Shown piece after piece: positions 58,774-64,000 of a stretch of 64,000 nucleotides of DNA. The translations under genes and the position numbers were made by a program. Below the pieces are notes generated by a model that worked only from the letters and a program-made list of their open reading frames with translations, did no database searches and was not told where the DNA came from. The first letter of the stretch is position 1. The number at the start of each line of letters is the position of its first letter. The DNA is from Clostridia bacterium (GTDB lineage Bacteria > Bacillota > Clostridia > Christensenellales > Borkfalkiaceae): assembly GCA_017466825.1 (NCBI GenBank), contig JAFTTJ010000018.1, positions 22,513-86,512 of the forward strand, written 5' to 3'.

Positions 58774-61700
58774 ATGGGAAAAATCTTTAAGAAGGTAGTG
58801 TGCTTATTGCTCGGCGCCGTAATGGGTATTTCGTCCATTATAGCGACCGTTTTCACGTCTGCATACTACATGTACAGCGAACTTCCCGTCGGCGGTATCA
58901 TAGCCCCCGATAAGGAAGAAGAACTCGGCGAATTGGGCGATTATTCAATTGAAGACCTTCTTACGCTTTTGCAGAAGGGCTCTGAAGCACCCGAGAACTT
59001 TACGATAGCCGACTTAAAGGAAAAGTATGGCTTTGATATCATTGGTCTTATCAACGGCCTTGGCGGCGACACTCCGCTTATCGACTCTAACGACAAGCAG
59101 TTTATAGCCGACCTTGAAAGTCTATCGTTATTTACCTTGCTTTCAGAAGAAGGTTTAACAAGATTCCTTGCAGACCTTCCCGTAGGCGCTATTCTCGGCT
59201 TTATCCCCGAAGATAGTTTCCTTTCTAAAGCAGAGAGAGATAAACTCCGCGGTTACAGCGTCGGTCAACTTATGGCTACCGACGAAGCGACCGGGGAACT
59301 CGGCATAATTTCCGCTCTCGGCGAAATCAAACTCGGCGGTGTTCTTCCGTCAATGTTTGAAGACGGCGATAAAGACGGCAATTATTCCGTAAAAGAAGAT
59401 TTACCGTCGTTCTTGAATCTCATAGCAAACGTAGAATTCGGCGGAGTGCTCAACGTGGCTCTCGGCAAGACTACTATCGGCTATGAAATTGCAGAAGGCG
59501 GGCTTTCTGCTATCGGCGAAAAGAATATCGGCGACGTTATCGACGCGTTTATGGGCGAAGATAGCCAACTCGGCGACACCGTAAACAATCTTTTCAACGG
59601 CATGGCAATCAAAGATATGTTCGAAAAGGATATCGCAACGGGCGAATATAACTTCGTTGAAGATAAGGTTTTGGACAATATCAAGATAGGCGCCCTTCTC
59701 GGTTATGAGAAAGACGCTGACGGCGTATGGTATGAAAAAGACGAAGACGGCAATTTAACCAAGCCCGTAACCGGACTTATGGAAGAACTTGCTTCTTTGG
59801 ACCTTACCACGCTTTATCACGTTCTTACCGGTGAAGGTGAACTCAGCGATAAAATTCACGACGCTCTTTCAGTAATCGGCGACCTTTGCGTAGGCGATAT
59901 TTTCGAAACGCTCGGTTACACCAAGGAAGGCGACGAATGGTACGACGCTGAAAATAACCCCGTAGAGAGCGAACTTTTAAAAGCCGTTCTCGGCATCTCC
60001 ATACAAGATATTATTGGCGAAAAGGGCGAAGAACTTTCGCTTGATACCGTACGCGTAAATTTGGCTAACGCGCTCGCTGAAAATTGCGAAGGCGTTACTA
60101 TCGGTGAAGGTCTTGGCGAACTTTTCGGCGTAGAAAAAGGCGCTGACGGTAAGTACGTTGACGAAAACGGCGAAAAGGTAAACGCGTTTATGCAAAACCT
60201 TTTAGACGTTGAAGTTTCGGACGTTATCGCTACTTTAGGCGCAGACGAAATCGACGTTAACGACGTAGTAACCGTATTTGAAAAGGCTCTTTCGGGTTGC
60301 ACGGTAGGCGACCTTCTCGGCGCTGAAAAAGTCGACGGCGAATGGACCGTAGACGGTGAACCCGTAAGCGCAATTATGTCCGTTATCTACGACCTTGACT
60401 TTGCAGGTATTTTTGCAACCTTAAAGCAAATTCAATCCGACGACTTCTCGTACGCAGCGATTATCGAATCTTTCCTTCCCGACCTTTGCGTTGGCGATAT
60501 CGCTTCGATTTTAATAGATCTCGAAGTTGTTGAAGCCGTAGTAGGCGACGAGATCGTTACCGAATATTACTTTGCTGAAAAGGCGGTTCAACCCGGTCTT
60601 AACACCTTGCTCAACCTTAAGTTGTGGCAAGTGGTTGCAGGCTTTGACGCAAATCACCCCTACGACCTTAAAGCGGTTATCAACGATATTCCCGTAGGCG
60701 AAGTACTCAACCTTCAAAAGACCTATCACGGTTGGAGAATAGCCGAAGATAGACTTGCAACGGGCGCAATCGGCGATTTACTCGATTACACTCTCGGTGA
60801 TTTCCTTGCCGACGAAGACGGCGACACCGTTGAAAGATTGACCGAAACCTTAAAACAAATTTCGTTTGGCGATATCTTTACGCTTGCGCTTTGTTACAAC
60901 GCGACGTACAACACTTTCCCCTTCGTTGAAGAAGGTGACGTTCCCAACGAACTCTTAGTTGCCCTTTGCAAGTGGGATATGAACGTTAAGGAAATTTTGG
61001 ATATTGTAAGCGGTGAAATAACCGTTGATATCGATTATATCCACGGCGAAATTAACGACCTTTTAGGCCACGTTGCCTTAGGTGAAACCTTCAGAGGCTT
61101 ACTCACCGACTTTGCCGGTGATCCTGCGGTAGATAAGGCTTTAACCATCACCGTTCTTCCCGAACTTTCAGGTTTCTTAGATCCTATCCTTAACACTAAA
61201 TACGAATTCTACATAGATACTGTATTTGATATTTTAGCGGGTGAAGAACTCGACGTGGTTGAAGTTCTCGACGCTATTTACGGCGACACCACCGTAGGCG
61301 ACCTTATCGCTCCGTTTGCTAAACTTGAAAGAGTTGACGGCGTATGGACTACTGAAGAAGGCGAGTCCGTCGGCAACGGCATTTCGGGCTTGTTCGACAC
61401 TCAAATCGTCGCAACCGTTGACGCTTTCGTAAACGGCGAAGAAGACGCTTTGGCTAATATCGAAAAGATTTTAAATGAAAAGATTATAAACGTTGACTTT
61501 ATGGTTGGCGAATATCTCACTCTTTTCACCAAACATTCTTACGTTGACGGCGTATGGAAAAATGAAGACGGTACCGACGTTTACGCTCCGCTTGCCGACG
61601 TTCTTTCGGTAAATCTTCTCGACGCTGTAAACGTTCTCTTGCTCGACAGCGAAGTTACCGTTGACGAAAAGATTGATTACGTTACCGATATCTTCCACGA

Positions 61701-64000
61701 CCTTACTATAAGAGAAATTCTTGAAATTATCCCTGCCTTTGCAGATAGCGAAAAAGACCTTATCGTAAAGATTGGCGACGTTAAAATCGTAAATCTCGTA
61801 AGCGATATAATCAAGGGCGAAAAGAAGATTACTGAAATAATCGACGAATATATCGGCACGCTTGCTCTTGGCAATATCGTCGATATGATTATCGTTGCAG
61901 ACCAAAGGGAAAACGCTTGGTATGATGCAAACGACGAACTTTACAGTCAATTATTAGCTGACGTATTCGGTATTACCGTATCTAAAGTTATCGGTTGGAT
62001 TGACGACGGCGCCTCCGTAACCGCAATCGTTGACGACGTACTCGGCGAAATTACCCTTGCCGACGTTGTAAAAATCTTCGTTGAACTCGGCGACGGACAA
62101 AACGCAGAAGGCTTCGACGTATTTACCATCGGCGAAAAGGGACTTCCCCTTATCGTAAGCGATATTTTAGCAATTTCGGTTGACGAAATCACCGATTGGA
62201 TTGACTCTGACGACGTTCTTAACGCAATTATCGAAGGTATTGCAAAAGATAGAACGTTTGGAAACCACCTTAAAGATATTGAACTCGACGTAGTTTACGA
62301 CAACCACGCGTTTGCTGAAATTTGCGCAACTAAGGTTGTAGACTTTATAAATGCAATTTTAGACGAAGAAGTTGACACCTTAGATTACATTCTCGACCTT
62401 ATCGACGGCGCAAGAATAGGCGATTTCGTTAAATTTGCTATTCCGAACCTTAACGAAGAAAACGGCGTATGGGCAATCGGCGACGAAGAGCCTTTCTCTG
62501 CAATAATCAATAGTATATTCAACGTTGACGGCATCTTAATCCGCAATTGGATTGACGAAGGCGAGTACAACGTATTCGACATGCTCACCGACGTATTCGG
62601 CGACGTAAGAGTAGGCGACTTTGCAATGATCGTAATGACCGACCTTGTCGAAGACGAAGGCGTTTGGATGAACGGCGAAGAATCCGTGCCCACTATCGTA
62701 GCGGACGTTCTTAGCATTGCTATTTCGGACGTAAAAGCATGGTTTGACAAAGAACTTGGCATATTTGAAATTGTAAACGACATCTTCCCCGAAAGAGCAA
62801 TTATCGACGTAGTTGATATTATCTTCAACGTTGGTATTGGCGTAAAAGAAAACGGCTTTAAAGTTTGGAAAATCGAAGATGCGGAAATGCTTCTTATCGT
62901 AAGCGATATCTTAAGCGTTAAATTTGAAGAAATCTTCGACTTGTTCGCAGAAGACGCTGATTTGGTTGCTGACGCAATCGAAATGGTATTCGACGCAAGA
63001 ACGTTTGGCGATTACTTTAAAGACTTTGGTCTTGAAATCATCACCGACAACCATGCGTTTGCAGGTCTTTGCGCAGAAACTATCGTAGATTTCGTAGGCT
63101 CAATCTTAGACGAAGAAGTTGACACCGTAGACTATATCCTTGACCTTTTCGACGATGCTAGAATCGGCGATATCGTAAGCATTATCGTAAGCGACCTTGC
63201 AGACGATGACGGCGTATGGGCTGTTGGCGACGAAGAGCCGTTAGAAGAAGAAATTTGCAGAGTATTCAACATTACCGTAAAAATGATCCGTAACTGGATT
63301 GACGAAAGCGGTGTTGAAGGCGCAATCAACGACGTATTCGGCGATTACACCTTTGGATATTTCTTTGATAAACTCGCTCCCGAAGTATTCGCTAAGTCTG
63401 TATTCAATTGTATTAGAGAAGAAAAGGTTGCTGATTTCATTATTTATATAATAAAGGGCGAATTTGACGAACTTCTCGACATGGCGGGTACTATCCGCGT
63501 TGGCGACCTTGCAAATATTGCTATCGAAGCTCTCAACTGCGATACTGGCGTATGGGCAATCGACGGCGAAGAACTTCCCGCAGTCGTAAGTAGCGTACTT
63601 GACGTAAGCGTTGAAGACGTTCTCGGCTGGCTTGAACTCGATCCGTTCGACGTATTCGAAGTTCTTAACGACGTATTCGGCGACGTAAGAGTAGGCGACT
63701 TTGCAATGATCGCAATGCCTGACCTTTACGAAGATAAGGGCGCATGGCTTAACGGCGAAGACGCAATGCCTAACATGGTAGCGGACGTATTTAACGTAAC
63801 GCTTAGTGACGTTAAGGCATGGCTTGATCAAGATCCTATCGACGTAATCGATATCGTAAACGATATCTTTACGGATAGAGCAATAATCGACGTAGTAGAT
63901 ATAATCTTCAACGTTGGTATGACCGTAAACAAAGACAACAAGGTATGGACGATCGAAGAACAACCCATGGCGCTTATCGTAAGCGACATCTTAAGCGTTA
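58774..64000 (+). CDS. giant acidic repetitive exported protein, 3' end outside window
   Basis: From ATG 58774 (AGGAG site) the frame is open to the last base, 1,742 codons. The N-terminus (MGKIFKKVVCLLLGAVMGIS ... VFTSAYYMYSE) is a signal peptide or anchor. The rest is strongly acidic and built from diverged repeats of about 75-110 residues containing VGD(L/I/F), then W with xxDGE/NGEE, then P..VADVL or IVSDIL and DVKAW/W(I/L)D motifs. Two stretches share VFGDVRVGDFAMI (62591 and 63671), exactly 1,080 bp (360 codons) apart, so a larger repeat also exists. Few Cys are present and no enzyme motif is seen. A structural surface or secreted adhesin-like protein is likely; function unknown. Confidence 0.8.
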   Translation, partial: MGKIFKKVVCLLLGAVMGISSIIATVFTSAYYMYSELPVGGIIAPDKEEELGELGDYSIEDLLTLLQKGSEAPENFTIADLKEKYGFDIIGLINGLGGDTPLIDSNDKQFIADLESLSLFTLLSEEGLTRFLADLPVGAILGFIPEDSFLSKAERDKLRGYSVGQLMATDEATGELGIISALGEIKLGGVLPSMFEDGDKDGNYSVKEDLPSFLNLIANVEFGGVLNVALGKTTIGYEIAEGGLSAIGEKNIGDVIDAFMGEDSQLGDTVNNLFNGMAIKDMFEKDIATGEYNFVEDKVLDNIKIGALLGYEKDADGVWYEKDEDGNLTKPVTGLMEELASLDLTTLYHVLTGEGELSDKIHDALSVIGDLCVGDIFETLGYTKEGDEWYDAENNPVESELLKAVLGISIQDIIGEKGEELSLDTVRVNLANALAENCEGVTIGEGLGELFGVEKGADGKYVDENGEKVNAFMQNLLDVEVSDVIATLGADEIDVNDVVTVFEKALSGCTVGDLLGAEKVDGEWTVDGEPVSAIMSVIYDLDFAGIFATLKQIQSDDFSYAAIIESFLPDLCVGDIASILIDLEVVEAVVGDEIVTEYYFAEKAVQPGLNTLLNLKLWQVVAGFDANHPYDLKAVINDIPVGEVLNLQKTYHGWRIAEDRLATGAIGDLLDYTLGDFLADEDGDTVERLTETLKQISFGDIFTLALCYNATYNTFPFVEEGDVPNELLVALCKWDMNVKEILDIVSGEITVDIDYIHGEINDLLGHVALGETFRGLLTDFAGDPAVDKALTITVLPELSGFLDPILNTKYEFYIDTVFDILAGEELDVVEVLDAIYGDTTVGDLIAPFAKLERVDGVWTTEEGESVGNGISGLFDTQIVATVDAFVNGEEDALANIEKILNEKIINVDFMVGEYLTLFTKHSYVDGVWKNEDGTDVYAPLADVLSVNLLDAVNVLLLDSEVTVDEKIDYVTDIFHDLTIREILEIIPAFADSEKDLIVKIGDVKIVNLVSDIIKGEKKITEIIDEYIGTLALGNIVDMIIVADQRENAWYDANDELYSQLLADVFGITVSKVIGWIDDGASVTAIVDDVLGEITLADVVKIFVELGDGQNAEGFDVFTIGEKGLPLIVSDILAISVDEITDWIDSDDVLNAIIEGIAKDRTFGNHLKDIELDVVYDNHAFAEICATKVVDFINAILDEEVDTLDYILDLIDGARIGDFVKFAIPNLNEENGVWAIGDEEPFSAIINSIFNVDGILIRNWIDEGEYNVFDMLTDVFGDVRVGDFAMIVMTDLVEDEGVWMNGEESVPTIVADVLSIAISDVKAWFDKELGIFEIVNDIFPERAIIDVVDIIFNVGIGVKENGFKVWKIEDAEMLLIVSDILSVKFEEIFDLFAEDADLVADAIEMVFDARTFGDYFKDFGLEIITDNHAFAGLCAETIVDFVGSILDEEVDTVDYILDLFDDARIGDIVSIIVSDLADDDGVWAVGDEEPLEEEICRVFNITVKMIRNWIDESGVEGAINDVFGDYTFGYFFDKLAPEVFAKSVFNCIREEKVADFIIYIIKGEFDELLDMAGTIRVGDLANIAIEALNCDTGVWAIDGEELPAVVSSVLDVSVEDVLGWLELDPFDVFEVLNDVFGDVRVGDFAMIAMPDLYEDKGAWLNGEDAMPNMVADVFNVTLSDVKAWLDQDPIDVIDIVNDIFTDRAIIDVVDIIFNVGMTVNKDNKVWTIEEQPMALIVSDILSV

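Noticed and set aside
59916-63963. Several minus-strand frames opposite the giant repeat gene
   Set aside because: They mirror the repetitive sense frame, which is open for over 1,700 codons with a promoter and ribosome site.

Overview
The window looks like a chromosomal segment of an uncultured low-to-moderate GC Bacillota (Clostridia-type gut anaerobe). The reasons are a Met T-box leader in front of metNIQ, a QueT transporter, a glycyl radical enzyme with its activase, a prfB with the CTT-TGA-C frameshift site, AGGAG ribosome sites and canonical TTGACA/TATAAT promoters. I assign no genus.

Layout. (1) 1-1.4 kb: the end of a proline-rich, multi-pass membrane protein with a threefold internal repeat. 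(2) 1.65-17.3 kb: an integrated element of about 15.5 kb. It splits a tRNA-Arg(CCT) gene in the anticodon loop: the 5' half is at 1652-1692, the 3' half at 17220-17264, and both carry the 11-bp core CCTCCTAAGGG. Just inside its left end the element carries a complete tRNA-Arg(CCT). Its genes are a tyrosine integrase, an excisionase-like protein, a DnaC-type helicase loader and a HTH replication protein. The cargo is a caspase-like protease, a membrane protein, an HNH nuclease, a C5-cytosine methyltransferase with three nuclease-like genes, and several unknown genes. I see no conjugation or virion genes, so it reads as a satellite or genomic island. (3) 18-24.7 kb: a defence operon on the minus strand: XRE regulator, membrane coiled-coil protein, fused nuclease-methylase, specificity subunit and OLD-type ATPase-TOPRIM protein. 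(4) 25-32.3 kb: NifX-like protein, CoA-disulfide reductase/rhodanese, then a signalling-type cluster (nucleotidyltransferase, macro-HTH protein, VWA protein, small membrane protein, RNAP alpha-CTD-like protein, frameshifted PPP-type phosphatase) and a DUF4177-like protein.

(5) 32.3-50.5 kb: housekeeping genes: ABC-F ATPase, galE, ComF-type PRTase, secA, prfB, tsaD, DUF1294, YgiQ-type radical SAM, nrdR, a lipoprotein, T-box-metNIQ, small proteins, and queT behind a candidate preQ1-type riboswitch. (6) 50.6-57.2 kb: a BY-kinase, a glycyl radical dehydratase-like enzyme with its activase, and a PduO-like two-domain protein. (7) 57.3-64 kb: a decayed ORF, a diacylglycerol-kinase-like protein, and the start of a giant acidic repetitive exported protein (at least 1,742 residues) that runs off the window.

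The most unusual signals are: the tRNA gene split by an element carrying a replacement tRNA; a 130-bp repeat after secA whose hairpins change in a compensatory way; a 353-bp hairpin array bounded by terminal inverted repeats; a dispersed 16-mer (consensus GSCTATAAGTCGATTA) often just after stop codons; the five-gene restriction/OLD operon; and the giant repeat protein.
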